From: Lysobacter enzymogenes
GTDB taxonomy: Bacteria > Pseudomonadota > Gammaproteobacteria > Xanthomonadales > Xanthomonadaceae
Direction of reading: 5' to 3'
Length of the DNA: 64,000 nucleotides
NCBI RefSeq assembly: GCF_017355525.1
Contig: NZ_CP067395.1
Location: 2,356,001 to 2,420,000, forward strand
The notes under the pieces are model-generated. The model was not told the origin of the DNA, ran no database searches, and saw nothing but the letters and a program-made list of their open reading frames with translations. The position numbers and the translations under genes are program-made. The first letter of the stretch is position 1. Every line of letters begins with the position of its first letter. Positions 23,308-31,326 of the stretch are shown in pieces.

Positions 23308-25004
23308 CCGATCCCCAGTTGCAGGCCGCCTACGACGCCTGCGCGCGCGAACCGATCCATCTAAGCGGCGCGATCCAGCCGCACGGCGCCTTGCTCGCGT
23401 TCGCGCCGCGCACCGGCGCGATCGCGGCAGCGTCCGACAACGCCGGCGAACTGTTCGGCACCGACGCGGCCGCCTTGCTCGGCCACCCCATCGACGAACT
23501 GTTCGACGGGCACGTGCTGGAGTTGATCCGCGCCACCGCCGCCGCCTCGCGCCCAGGCGATTTCCCGCGTCTGGCCGGCCTGGTCAACGCCGGCGTCTGG
23601 GGCGGGCTGCATCACCTGTCGGTGCATGTGCGCGCGGACCTGATCCACGTCGAACTGGAGCCCGCCGCGCGCGGCGGCGCCGAGCCGCTGGAAGCGCACG
23701 CGATGATCGCCGGGCTCGACGCCGGCGCGCAGGCGGCGGCGTTCTTCCAGGCCGTGGCCGAACAGGTGCGCACGCTGACCGGCTACGACCGGGTCATGGT
23801 CTACGCGTTCCGCCACGACCACTCCGGCGAAGTCGTGGCCGAATCTCTCGGCGGCGAACTCAGCTCCTACGCGGGCCTGCGCTTTCCCGCGTCCGACATT
23901 CCGCCGCAAGCGCGCGCGCTGTACCTCGCGAACCGGGTGCGGGTGATCCCGGACGCCGGCTACGTCCCGGTGCCGGTGCGCACGACCGCGCAGGCCGCGC
24001 CGCTGGACATGAGCTTCGACATGCTGCGCAGCGTGTCGCCGATCCATCTGGAGTACCTGCGCAACATGGGCGTGCGCGCGTCGATGTCGATCTCGCTGAT
24101 CGTCGACGGCCGCTTGTGGGGGCTGATCGCCTGCCACCATCCGCAGCCGCGTCTGGTCGGGCCGCGCGAGCGCATCGCCGCGGACGTGTTCGGCCGTTAC
24201 GTGTCGCTGCTGCTGAGCACCGGCGACCTCAAGCGCAGCGCCGCGGCCGAAGCCCAAGCGCGCCTGCACCGCGACCGTCTGGAACAGGCGCTGGCGCAAT
24301 CGTCTTCGCTGTTCGCGGCCCTGCGCGAACAGCCCGACGCGCTGCTCGGCGCGCTGGCCGCCGATGCCGCGGCGGTGGTCGCCGGCGACGACGCAGTGCT
24401 GGTCGGCGCGCAGCCGGATCGGGAGGTGCTGGCGCCGGCCCTGGCCTGGGCGCGCAGCCACGCCCGTCACGCCGCCGCCGGCACCGCCGCGCGCGCCGAC
24501 TGGAACCCGGGCGAGCACGGGCCGGCCGGCCTGTTCGCAGCGCCGCTCGACGACGGCGCCAGCGGCTGGCTGCTGCTGTTGCGCAACGAACAGGTCGAGC
24601 ACGTGCGCTGGGCCGGTTCGCCGGTCGACGCCTATCAGCTCGACGCCGGCCGCCTGACCATCGGCCCGCGCACCAGCTTCGCCGAATGGAACGAAACCGT
24701 GCGCGGCACCGCCGAGCCGTGGTCGGAGGAAGACGCCGAAGGCGCCGAGCGCCTGCGCCTGTTGCTGTCGCGCTACCTGCACGCCAACGCCCACGGCGGC
24801 GCCGCGCACGACGACATGGGCGGACGCCTGGTGCGCCTGGACGCGCACGGCCACCGCCGCCGCCTGCTGCGTCTGGCCAACCTGCTGGCCGATGCGGCCG
24901 AGCACCTGGACCCATCGCAGCGCACCCAACTGGACGAGGCGATCGCGAGCATGGAAGCCGCGCTGGCGCTGCCCACCGGCGCGGATCGCCGCGCCGCCGG
25001 CTGA
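23304..25004 (+). CDS. bphP: Bacteriophytochrome photosensory module without kinase
   Basis: This 566-residue red/far-red photoreceptor has a GTG start overlapping bphO. The PAS domain carries the chromophore Cys13 before REPIHLSGAIQPHG. The GAF domain has PASDIP at 195-200 and SPIHLEYLRNMGV with His248, then CHH at 277-279. The PHY domain has the tongue motif PRTSF near residue 455. Only about 75 residues follow the PHY domain. They hold a predicted helix (LRLANLLADAAEHLDP) but no H-box, ATPase, GGDEF or PAS output domain. It therefore senses light, but its output must be through a partner or through the short tail. Confidence 0.93.
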   Translation: MTDPQLQAAYDACAREPIHLSGAIQPHGALLAFAPRTGAIAAASDNAGELFGTDAAALLGHPIDELFDGHVLELIRATAAASRPGDFPRLAGLVNAGVWGGLHHLSVHVRADLIHVELEPAARGGAEPLEAHAMIAGLDAGAQAAAFFQAVAEQVRTLTGYDRVMVYAFRHDHSGEVVAESLGGELSSYAGLRFPASDIPPQARALYLANRVRVIPDAGYVPVPVRTTAQAAPLDMSFDMLRSVSPIHLEYLRNMGVRASMSISLIVDGRLWGLIACHHPQPRLVGPRERIAADVFGRYVSLLLSTGDLKRSAAAEAQARLHRDRLEQALAQSSSLFAALREQPDALLGALAADAAAVVAGDDAVLVGAQPDREVLAPALAWARSHARHAAAGTAARADWNPGEHGPAGLFAAPLDDGASGWLLLLRNEQVEHVRWAGSPVDAYQLDAGRLTIGPRTSFAEWNETVRGTAEPWSEEDAEGAERLRLLLSRYLHANAHGGAAHDDMGGRLVRLDAHGHRRRLLRLANLLADAAEHLDPSQRTQLDEAIASMEAALALPTGADRRAAG

Positions 25005-25096
25005 GCCGGCCGGCCGCGCAACCGACCGGTGCGCGCGCGCACGCCTTCGCTGCGCCGCAACCCCGCCCGCGGCCGGTTTGCGCTAGTCTCGGCGGC

Positions 25097-25615
25097 ATGA
25101 CCGCCGAACGCGATTTCATCCCCCTGAACCTGTGCGTGCTGACCGTTTCCGACAGCCGCACCCTCGCCAACGACAGCTCCGGCGATTACCTGATCCAGTC
25201 GCTGACCGACGCCGGCCACCGCCTGGTCGAACGCAAGCTGCTGCCGGACGACCGCTACCAGCTGCGCGCCGCGGTGTCGCAATGGATCGCCGATGCCGGC
25301 GTCGACGGCATCCTGGTCACCGGCGGCACCGGCTTCACCGGCCGCGACTCCACGCCCGAGGCGCTGCTGCCGCTGCTGGACAAGGAAATGCCGGGCTTCG
25401 GCGAACTGTTCCGCGCGATCAGCTACGACGAGATCGGCACCTCGACCCTGCAGTCGCGCGCGTTCGCCGGGCTCGCCAACGCCACCTTCGTGTTCTGCCT
25501 GCCGGGCTCGACCTCGGCCTGCCGCACCGCCTGGGAAAAGATCGTCGGCGCGCAGCTCGACGCGCGCACCCGCCCGTGCAATCTCGCCACTCTGCGTCCC
25601 CGCCTCAAGGAGTGA
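25097..25615 (+). CDS. moaB: Molybdenum cofactor biosynthesis protein MoaB
   Basis: This MogA/MoaB-type protein has 172 residues and starts [20 protein letters not shown]. The molybdopterin-binding motif is [19 protein letters not shown], with [16 protein letters not shown] and [16 protein letters not shown] following. It probably adenylates molybdopterin, although some MoaB proteins lack that activity. The stop overlaps or abuts the start of the next gene, indicating an operon moaB-HTH-ppk2. Confidence 0.92.
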   Translation: MTAERDFIPLNLCVLTVSDSRTLANDSSGDYLIQSLTDAGHRLVERKLLPDDRYQLRAAVSQWIADAGVDGILVTGGTGFTGRDSTPEALLPLLDKEMPGFGELFRAISYDEIGTSTLQSRAFAGLANATFVFCLPGSTSACRTAWEKIVGAQLDARTRPCNLATLRPRLKE

Positions 25616-25620
25616 TGCGC

Positions 25621-26019
25621 ATGTCGCTGGACACCACCTTGCGTTTGCTGGCCAAGGCCAGCGGCCTGAGCGTGACCGACCTGGCCACCGCGATCCCGCG
25701 CGCCGGCGCCAACACCGTCAGCGCCTGGCTGCGCGGCGAGAAGCTGCCCGGCCGCGACCAGCTCGATGCGCTGGCGCGCGCGTTCGGCGTTCCCGCCGGC
25801 GCGCTGCTGGCCGAGCTGGCGAGCACGCTCGATCCGGCCCGCACCCAGGGCGAACACGACCTGCTCGCCGCCTACCGCGCGCTCGACACCCGCCAGCAAG
25901 GCGCCTTGCTCGAAGTCGCCGCGAGCATGGCCGGCACCCGCCGCGCCGCCGCGCCGCGCGCCGCGCGCAAGACGCCGGCGAAGAAGAAGGCTTCCGTCCG
26001 CAACAAGGCCGCCCGATGA
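25621..26019 (+). CDS. XRE-type helix-turn-helix protein with basic C-terminal tail
   Basis: This 132-residue protein starts at the ATG at 25621, which is 8 bp after AAGGAG. The ATG at 25615 is too close to that site. The N-terminal HTH is LRLLAKASGLSVTDLATAIP followed by NTVSAWLRGEKLPGRDQLDA. The C-terminal 30 residues are very basic and Ala/Lys-rich (RKTPAKKKASVRNKAAR), like a histone H1 tail. It overlaps ppk2 by 4 bp. The target is unknown. A DNA-binding regulator or a nucleoid-type protein are both possible. Confidence 0.8.
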   Translation: MSLDTTLRLLAKASGLSVTDLATAIPRAGANTVSAWLRGEKLPGRDQLDALARAFGVPAGALLAELASTLDPARTQGEHDLLAAYRALDTRQQGALLEVAASMAGTRRAAAPRAARKTPAKKKASVRNKAAR

Positions 26020-26801
26020 GCAAGCTCAAGCGCAAGGACTACGAAGCGCAGCTGGAACCGCTGCAACTGGAACTGGCGGCGCTGGGACGCTGGCTGCAGC
26101 ACAGCGGCAAGCGCGTGGTGGTGCTGTTCGAAGGCCGCGACACCGCCGGCAAGGGCGGCGCGATCGGTTCGATCTCGGAAAACCTCAACCCGCGCCAATG
26201 CCACATCGTGGCCTTGTCCAAGCCGAGCGAACGCGAATCCGGGCAGTGGTATTTCCAGCGCTACGTGCCGCATCTGCCGGCGGCCGGCGAGATCGCGCTG
26301 TTCGACCGCAGCTGGTACAACCGCGCCGGCGTCGAGCAAGTCATGGGCTTCGCCAAGCCCGAGCAGGTCAAGGCCTTCCTCAAGCAGGCGCCGGTGTTCG
26401 AGAAGCTGCTCGTCGACGACGGCATCCTCTTGTTCAAGTACTGGCTGTGCTGCGACCAGGACATGCAGGAGGAGCGCTTCGCCGAGCGCCTCAACGACCC
26501 GCTCAAGCGCTGGAAGCTGTCGCCGATCGACCTGCAGGCGCGCGCCCACTACGACGACTACACCCGCGCCCGCGAAGCGATGCTCGAGGCCACCCACAGC
26601 AAGCACGCGCCGTGGACGCTGGTGGACTTCAACGACCAGCGCCAGGGCCGGCTGACCCTGATCCGCGACCTGCTCTCGCGCCTGCCCGACACCGACGTGG
26701 CGCCGGCCAAGCTCGACTTCCCGCCGCTCAAGGGCAAACCGGCGAAGGAGAAGTTCGGGGTGTTGAAGCCGATCGGAAAAACGGGCGGCAAGAAGGACTG
26801 A
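26016..26801 (+). CDS. ppk2: Polyphosphate kinase 2
   Basis: This class I PPK2 has 261 residues. The Walker A is VVVLFEGRDTAGKGGAIGSI, the lid/Arg segment is VALSKPSERESGQWYFQRYV, and the Walker B is ALFDRSWYNRAGVEQVMGF. Family members move phosphate between polyphosphate and nucleoside diphosphates. The start overlaps the HTH gene stop (ATGA), so it is likely co-expressed with moaB and the HTH protein. Confidence 0.93.
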   Translation: MSKLKRKDYEAQLEPLQLELAALGRWLQHSGKRVVVLFEGRDTAGKGGAIGSISENLNPRQCHIVALSKPSERESGQWYFQRYVPHLPAAGEIALFDRSWYNRAGVEQVMGFAKPEQVKAFLKQAPVFEKLLVDDGILLFKYWLCCDQDMQEERFAERLNDPLKRWKLSPIDLQARAHYDDYTRAREAMLEATHSKHAPWTLVDFNDQRQGRLTLIRDLLSRLPDTDVAPAKLDFPPLKGKPAKEKFGVLKPIGKTGGKKD

Positions 26802-26820
26802 CCACGTCACCGGAGGCGAT

Positions 26821-27114
26821 ATGGACCGCGAACAGGCCGAGCGCACCAGCCTGTTGTTGGCGAGCATGAACGCCACGCTCAACCGGTATTTGCTGCATTT
26901 GCAGCCGCAGTTGCCGCACGACGAGTTCCGCGCCTTGTGCGAGGACATCGGCCGGGTCAGCGGCGAGCTGCTGAGCGTGACCGCGCCGCTTTACCAGCAA
27001 TTCCCGCAGCTCAAGCCCGAGGAACTCGGCGGGCCGTACCGGATGGAATTCGTCGAGGTCCCCGAGGCGATGTTCGCGCGCAAGGCGGTGCCGCCGAGCG
27101 CCGAGTTCGACTGA
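26821..27114 (+). CDS. Small conserved-looking protein of unknown function
   Basis: This 97-residue acidic helical protein starts MDREQAERTSLLLASMNATL and ends VPPSAEFD. A GGAGG site lies 5 bp before the ATG, and the gene begins 19 bp after ppk2, so it is probably the last gene of that operon. No domain, signal peptide or metal motif was recognised. Confidence 0.7.
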   Translation: MDREQAERTSLLLASMNATLNRYLLHLQPQLPHDEFRALCEDIGRVSGELLSVTAPLYQQFPQLKPEELGGPYRMEFVEVPEAMFARKAVPPSAEFD

Positions 27115-27135
27115 GCGCGCCGATCGGCCGCCCCC

Positions 27136-27232
27136 TGTAGGAGCGACGCGAGTCGCGACTGCGACAACGCAACCATGACGCAAGGTTCGGCGTAGTTGCG
27201 TTGTCGCAGTCGCGACTCGCGTCGCTCCTACA
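27136..27232. repeat. REPIN variant, short class (97 bp)
   Basis: The arms read TGTAGGAGCGACGCGAGTCG and its inverted copy, a symmetrical variant of the main GCGGCGCGAGCCG arm. Both arms carry the same changes, which suggests compensatory change or arm conversion. It sits between convergent genes. Confidence 0.88.
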
Positions 27233-27245
27233 AAAAGCCAAAACC

Positions 27246-27986
27246 TCAGCCCTGCGAGCGCCGATACGGCTGAAACAGCTGCAACAGCCACGGCTTCTGC
27301 GCCAGCACCAGGCTCACCCCCACCCGCTCCTGCGCGCTCAAGGCCGCATCGCGCGCCAGCAACGCATCGAACTCGCGCGCGACCTCGCCGAGCCTTAGCT
27401 TGAGCTGACGGATGCCGGCCGGGCTCAGCGCGCCGCTGAGCAGCAGCAGCACGTCCTGCTCGCCGTCGAACGGGTCGGCGAAGTAGTCGTGCAGCAGCTT
27501 GAGGCGGAAATAGCGCTCCATCGGCCCGTCGGCGCGCCAGCGGAAGTTGCGCGCGGTCAGCGGGCGGCCGCGGTTGCCGGGCATCAGCTCGATGATGCCG
27601 AGCCGGTCCAGCCGCACCAGCAACTGGGTCCAGCGCGCGTCGTCGAAGTTGAAGTGCGCTTGCGCGTCGGACTGCTTCCAGCGGTTCAAGGTCAAAAACA
27701 GCGCCAGCAACAGCGCCGGCTCGTCGACCAGCGCCTGCTCCTGCGCCTCGCTGAGCGTGGCCATCGGCGCGCGCCCGCGCCCGGCTTCGGCGCTGAGTTC
27801 GGCCAGGCCGATGTCCAGCACGTCGCAGATCTCCTCCAGCCGCGCCAGGCTCATCGCCCGCCGCGAGAACATGCGCTTGACCGCCGCCTCGCTGAGCTTG
27901 AGCCGGCCGGCGAGGTCGCGGTAGGTGAGGTCCTGGGCGCGCAAAAAACGCTTGAGGGCGTCGACGAGTTCGATTGAGAGGGCCAT
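27246..27986 (-). CDS. HTH (XRE/Cro-CI type) transcriptional regulator
   Basis: This 246-residue protein starts at the ATG at 27986 (MALSIELVDALKRFLRAQDL). The HTH lies at about residues 18-55 (DLTYRDLAGRLKLSEAAVKR). The remaining 190 residues form an unknown sensor-like region with FNFDDARWTQLLVRLDRLG. A perfect inverted repeat, GGTAGC-N7-GCTACC, begins 2 bp before the ATG and is a likely self-operator. A homologous family occurs in xanthomonads. The ligand is unknown. Confidence 0.82.
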   Translation of the reverse strand: MALSIELVDALKRFLRAQDLTYRDLAGRLKLSEAAVKRMFSRRAMSLARLEEICDVLDIGLAELSAEAGRGRAPMATLSEAQEQALVDEPALLLALFLTLNRWKQSDAQAHFNFDDARWTQLLVRLDRLGIIELMPGNRGRPLTARNFRWRADGPMERYFRLKLLHDYFADPFDGEQDVLLLLSGALSPAGIRQLKLRLGEVAREFDALLARDAALSAQERVGVSLVLAQKPWLLQLFQPYRRSQG

Positions 27987-27987
27987 G

Positions 27988-28006
27988 GGTAGCAAAATAC
28001 GCTACC
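27988..28006 (-). promoter_or_regulatory. Palindromic operator overlapping promoter of the HTH gene
   Basis: The 6 bp arms GGTAGC and GCTACC are separated by 7 bp. On the minus strand the spacer contains TATTTT, a possible -10 box. Transcription from it would begin at or next to the ATG at 27986, giving a leaderless or near-leaderless mRNA that the bound protein would shut off. Confidence 0.5.
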
Positions 28007-28099
28007 TCGCAGGGAAAGCCGAGCGACCTTGCCGATCCACGTTGCCAGCCGCACGGCCGCCGCGGAAGTTAGGCCGCAGCCCGCAACGAGGTGGCACGA

Positions 28100-28555
28100 A
28101 TGCCAAGGATCGCCGAACGCCTGTTTCCCCTTGCGATGGCGTTGATCGCCGTCGTTGCGCTGCCGGCGGGGGTGCCGGCGCAGGCCGCGTCGAAGAATCT
28201 CAAGGACGCCGGTTATCTGAGCCTGTCGCTGGGCGCGCTGGCGTTCGACGCATCGACCGACGCGTCCACCGACGCCGCGCATGCGCTGTCGAACGGCGCG
28301 GAATTTTCGGTCGCGACGATCCAGGCCAGCGGCAACGCCGTCGCGGTCACCGTGTCCGCGGCCGGCGCGGGCACTTCGGTGCTGGTCAAGCTCTCGGCCG
28401 AACAGGCGCGCAACCTCAGTCTGGCGGTCGGCGCGTCGGTAGTCGTCACCGCGGTCGCCGCCGGCTGGCTGCTCAGCGACGCGGCCGGCCACGTGTTCTG
28501 TTTCGTGCCCGATCAGCGGGCGCGCCGCCATCTGCACAGCCGCCGGCTGAGCTGA
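28100..28555 (+). CDS. Small exported protein of unknown function
   Basis: This 151-residue protein has a clear signal peptide (MPRIAERLFPLAMALIAVVA, with cleavage probably after AQA). The mature part is Ala/Ser/Thr-rich, with a hydrophobic segment (LAVGASVVVTAVAAGWLL) near the C-terminus that may be a membrane span. The next gene, a DUF2145 protein, begins 1 bp after its stop, so the two are translated together. No function is known to me. Confidence 0.75.
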   Translation: MPRIAERLFPLAMALIAVVALPAGVPAQAASKNLKDAGYLSLSLGALAFDASTDASTDAAHALSNGAEFSVATIQASGNAVAVTVSAAGAGTSVLVKLSAEQARNLSLAVGASVVVTAVAAGWLLSDAAGHVFCFVPDQRARRHLHSRRLS

Positions 28556-28556
28556 G

Positions 28557-29468
28557 ATGGACCTCATCACAGGACAGTTGGGCAGGGAGCGGGACCCGGT
28601 GCAGGGACAGCGCCGGCGCAACACCGCCGCAGCATCGCGCGCGCCCGGCAGGACGCTGATGACCGCGACGATGCTGGCGGCGGCGCTGGCGCTGCTGCCC
28701 GCACAAGGACGTGCGGGCACCGCTTGCAGCGACGAGCCGATGGCGCCGCGCAAGCTCGCCGACGCCGCGCAGACCGCGCTGACCGTGGCCGATGCGCTGG
28801 ACCGGCGCGATGCGCCGCTGGCGCTGGTGGCGCGGGTCGGCACCGACCTGTCGGCGCAAGGCCTGGTCTACAGCCACGTCGGCTTCGTCGTGCGCGACCA
28901 TCCGGCCGGGCGCTGGACCGCGGTGCATCTGCTCAACGAATGCGGCAGCGACCGTTCCAATCTGTACGCACAGGGCCTGGTCAATTTCTTCGCCGACGAT
29001 CTGGTCAACCAGGACGCGCGCATCGTCTGGCTGGAGCCGGCGCTGGCGCAACGTCTGGCCGACCGCCTGCGCGCGTTGCCGCAGGGCGCGCTGCATCAGC
29101 CGCACTACAACCTGATCGCGCGGCCCGGCAGCGCCGATTACCAGAACTCGACCGCGTGGGTGCTGGAAACCGTCGGCGCGGCGCTGGCGCAGACGCCGGC
29201 GGCCGACCGCATTGCCGCGTTCGCCGCGGCGCAGCGCGACGGCTTCCGCGCCGACCGCGTGCGCATCCCCTATTCCAAGCGCGTGCTCGGCGGCTTGTTC
29301 AGCGCCAATGTCGCGTTCACCGACCACCCGGTCGGCACCCGGCTCGGCGGCGACTATCCGGTGGTGACGGTGCGTTCGATCGTCGACTACCTCGACCGCA
29401 GCGGCCACGTGCAGGCGCAGCGGGAATGGCGCAACGGGCGGGCGATGGAGACCTTGGGCGCGTTGTAG
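28557..29468 (+). CDS. DUF2145-like exported protein
   Basis: This 303-residue protein resembles the DUF2145 family. The ATG at 28557 directly follows the upstream stop. Another ATG at 28659 would put the hydrophobic segment MTATMLAAALALLPAQGRAG at the true N-terminus and may be the real start. The segment GLVYSHVGFVVRDHPAGRWT and the conserved-looking YNLIARPGSADYQNSTAWVL recall papain-fold peptidase-like domains, but I would not assign an activity. The protein is probably periplasmic. Confidence 0.75.
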   Translation: MDLITGQLGRERDPVQGQRRRNTAAASRAPGRTLMTATMLAAALALLPAQGRAGTACSDEPMAPRKLADAAQTALTVADALDRRDAPLALVARVGTDLSAQGLVYSHVGFVVRDHPAGRWTAVHLLNECGSDRSNLYAQGLVNFFADDLVNQDARIVWLEPALAQRLADRLRALPQGALHQPHYNLIARPGSADYQNSTAWVLETVGAALAQTPAADRIAAFAAAQRDGFRADRVRIPYSKRVLGGLFSANVAFTDHPVGTRLGGDYPVVTVRSIVDYLDRSGHVQAQREWRNGRAMETLGAL

Positions 29469-29486
29469 CGGGGCTTTGGCTTTTGC

Positions 29487-29582
29487 GTAGGAGCGGCGCG
29501 AGCCGCGACCGCGACAACGCAGCTACGCCGCCAGTTTCGCCGTAGTTGCGTTGTCGCGGTCGCGGCTCGCGCCGCTCCTACA
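29487..29582. repeat. REPIN, short class (96 bp)
   Basis: The GTAGGAGCGGCGCGAGCCGC arms are inverted and enclose a GACAACGC-type core. It lies just after the DUF2145 gene and before the convergent gene at 29646. Confidence 0.9.
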
Positions 29583-29645
29583 GGTCAGGCAGCGACCGGA
29601 TGTCGCGGCGGTCGGGCGAACCCGCCGCGAGCGTCCGGCGCGGGC

Positions 29646-30737
29646 TCAGAACACGAAGTCGACCACGCCCTCGACGAAGTCGCCGGCCTTGTCGGCGCCG
29701 GCGCTGAGGCCGTCGCCGATGGTGTCGGTGACGTCGCGCACCACGCCGCCGCCGGGGATGCCGGCCCAGTCCATGGCGTCGCCGGCCCAGCCGCCCCACT
29801 GGTCGATGGTCTCGTTGGCGAGTTCGCCGCCGCTGTCGATCAGCACATCGGTGAAGTTGCCGGGGTCGGAGGCGATGGTGAGCAGCATCTGGCCCCAGCC
29901 CTTGATCAGGTCCGGGCTCACCGCCGAGGTGCCGATGCCGGTGTAGCCCTGGTCGCCGTTGAACTGGCCGTAGATCTCGCGGTGGGCGTTCTCCCACGCG
30001 TTGTGCTGGCCGCCGGAGACCGAAGCCAGTTCCTGGATGTCGCCGACCAGCGGGGTGCTGGCCTGGAAGCTGGCGTCCTGGGTCAGGGTGGTTCCGCCGT
30101 TGCAGTTCTCGGTGAAGGTGAAGGTCTGGGTGCCGCGCAGCACGTGGCCGTCGAGGGTGTTGATGGTGATGGCGTGGGCGCTGTCGTCGAGGCGGATCTC
30201 GACCGGCAGCCAGGTCGGCGGCGGGCCGCCGGTTTCGAGCATGTAGCGGCCGCCGTCTTCCAGGCGCTGCGCCGGCGGGCGGATTTCCATGCCGCCGGCG
30301 CCGAACACCTGGTCGGGGTTCTGCACGAAGTGGTCGTAGGCTTCCTGCGGCGTGGCGTTGGGGATATCGCTCTGGTACACCGCGCGGGTCACTTCGCGGC
30401 CGACCTCGCCGATCGGCGGGTTCGGCTGCAGGTCGCGCAGGATGTTGCTGACGTCGCCGTCGCTGGGATAGCGCGGCGTGCCCGGCGTGTGGCCGGTCAG
30501 ATAGCTGGCGAAGCCGCGCGTGGCCAGCGCCAGCAGCGCGTCGCGCTGGTGTTCCTGCTGGTCGTGGCTGCCGCCGACGGCGAGGTCGGGATCGGGGCCC
30601 TGCACGCCGATTTCGAACTGGTTCGGGCCGGCGTCGGCCTTGACCGGATTGAGCCCGGGCGCGCGCGGGTCGGCCGGCGGCGGCGTCGGCGGGCAGACGG
30701 GGAAGTTGGCGGGGCGGTAGGCGTCGATGGGCAGCAT
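29646..30737 (-). CDS. Large protein of unknown function
   Basis: This 363-residue protein starts at the ATG at 30737 with AAGGAG 9 bp upstream. The N-terminus is Pro-rich (FPVCPPTPPPADPRAPGLNP) and there is no signal peptide. A middle beta-rich part has HVLRGTQTFTFTENCNGGTT. The C-terminal 70 residues are Gly/Asp-rich with amphipathic repeats (WGGWAGDAMDWAGIPGGGVV). Secretion by a leaderless route is possible but not shown. I do not recognise the family. It is flanked by REP elements on both sides. Confidence 0.75.
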   Translation of the reverse strand: MLPIDAYRPANFPVCPPTPPPADPRAPGLNPVKADAGPNQFEIGVQGPDPDLAVGGSHDQQEHQRDALLALATRGFASYLTGHTPGTPRYPSDGDVSNILRDLQPNPPIGEVGREVTRAVYQSDIPNATPQEAYDHFVQNPDQVFGAGGMEIRPPAQRLEDGGRYMLETGGPPPTWLPVEIRLDDSAHAITINTLDGHVLRGTQTFTFTENCNGGTTLTQDASFQASTPLVGDIQELASVSGGQHNAWENAHREIYGQFNGDQGYTGIGTSAVSPDLIKGWGQMLLTIASDPGNFTDVLIDSGGELANETIDQWGGWAGDAMDWAGIPGGGVVRDVTDTIGDGLSAGADKAGDFVEGVVDFVF

Positions 30738-30855
30738 GGGGGAGAACTCCTTTTCCGCGGGGGACTGCCGCCATTGCACTCCCGCGCCGGGCGCGCGCCA
30801 ATCGGGGCTGGCCCGAGCTAGGGGTGGCCCTAGGATGCTGGCGCTTCGGCCCTTT

Positions 30856-30879
30856 GTAGGAGCGGCGCGAGCCGCGACC
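30856..30879. repeat. Single REP arm
   Basis: One unpaired arm, GTAGGAGCGGCGCGAGCCGC plus GACC, has no inverted partner within about 60 bp. The next pair starts 61 bp further on. It is the only solitary copy seen. Confidence 0.85.
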
Positions 30880-30939
30880 AACCGAAGCGCCGTACGCAAG
30901 CGCCCCTCTCCGAAGCCCTAGGCCTCACCCGCTGCCTTT

Positions 30940-31036
30940 TGTAGGAGCGGCGCGAGCCGCGACCGCGACAACGCAACTACGCCGCAAGTTTCGCGGTGGT
31001 TGCGTTGTCGCGGTCGCGGCTCGCGCCGCTCCTACA
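30940..31036. repeat. REPIN, short class (97 bp)
   Basis: This is a paired inverted repeat with the TGTAGGAGCGGCGCGAGCCG arm, very similar to the copy at 29487-29582. It sits just beyond the acylphosphatase stop. Confidence 0.9.
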
Positions 31037-31056
31037 TAAACAGCCGACGCGCCCGT

Positions 31057-31326
31057 TCAGCCGCAGACGAAGCCGTCCCCCGCCTCGCCTTCGCCGGCCG
31101 GCTCGCGTTCGACCCGATCCACCCGCGAATTCGGCGGCCCCTGCCGCAGCCACTCGGCCAGACGCTCGACCGCCGCCTCGTCGCCGACCGCCAACACTTC
31201 GACCCGGCCGTCGCGCAGGTTGTTGGCGTAACCGCGCAGCTCCAGCGCCACGGCCTGCTCGCGGGTACTTGCACGGAACCACACGCCCTGTACCTTGCCG
31301 GCGACGTAGAAGCGCGCTGCGGCCAT
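31057..31326 (-). CDS. Acylphosphatase
   Basis: This 89-residue enzyme hydrolyses acyl phosphates. The catalytic Arg is in [17 protein letters not shown] (about residue 18) and the catalytic Asn is in [13 protein letters not shown] (about residue 36). The start overlaps the stop of the TlpA-like gene by 1 nt (TGATG), so it is the last gene of a three-gene operon. Confidence 0.95.
   Translation of the reverse strand: MAAARFYVAGKVQGVWFRASTREQAVALELRGYANNLRDGRVEVLAVGDEAAVERLAEWLRQGPPNSRVDRVEREPAGEGEAGDGFVCG

Noticed and set aside
25005..25096. A continuation of the phytochrome into a kinase in another frame
   Set aside because: The 92 bp gap before moaB has no room for a kinase, and moaB itself is intact.
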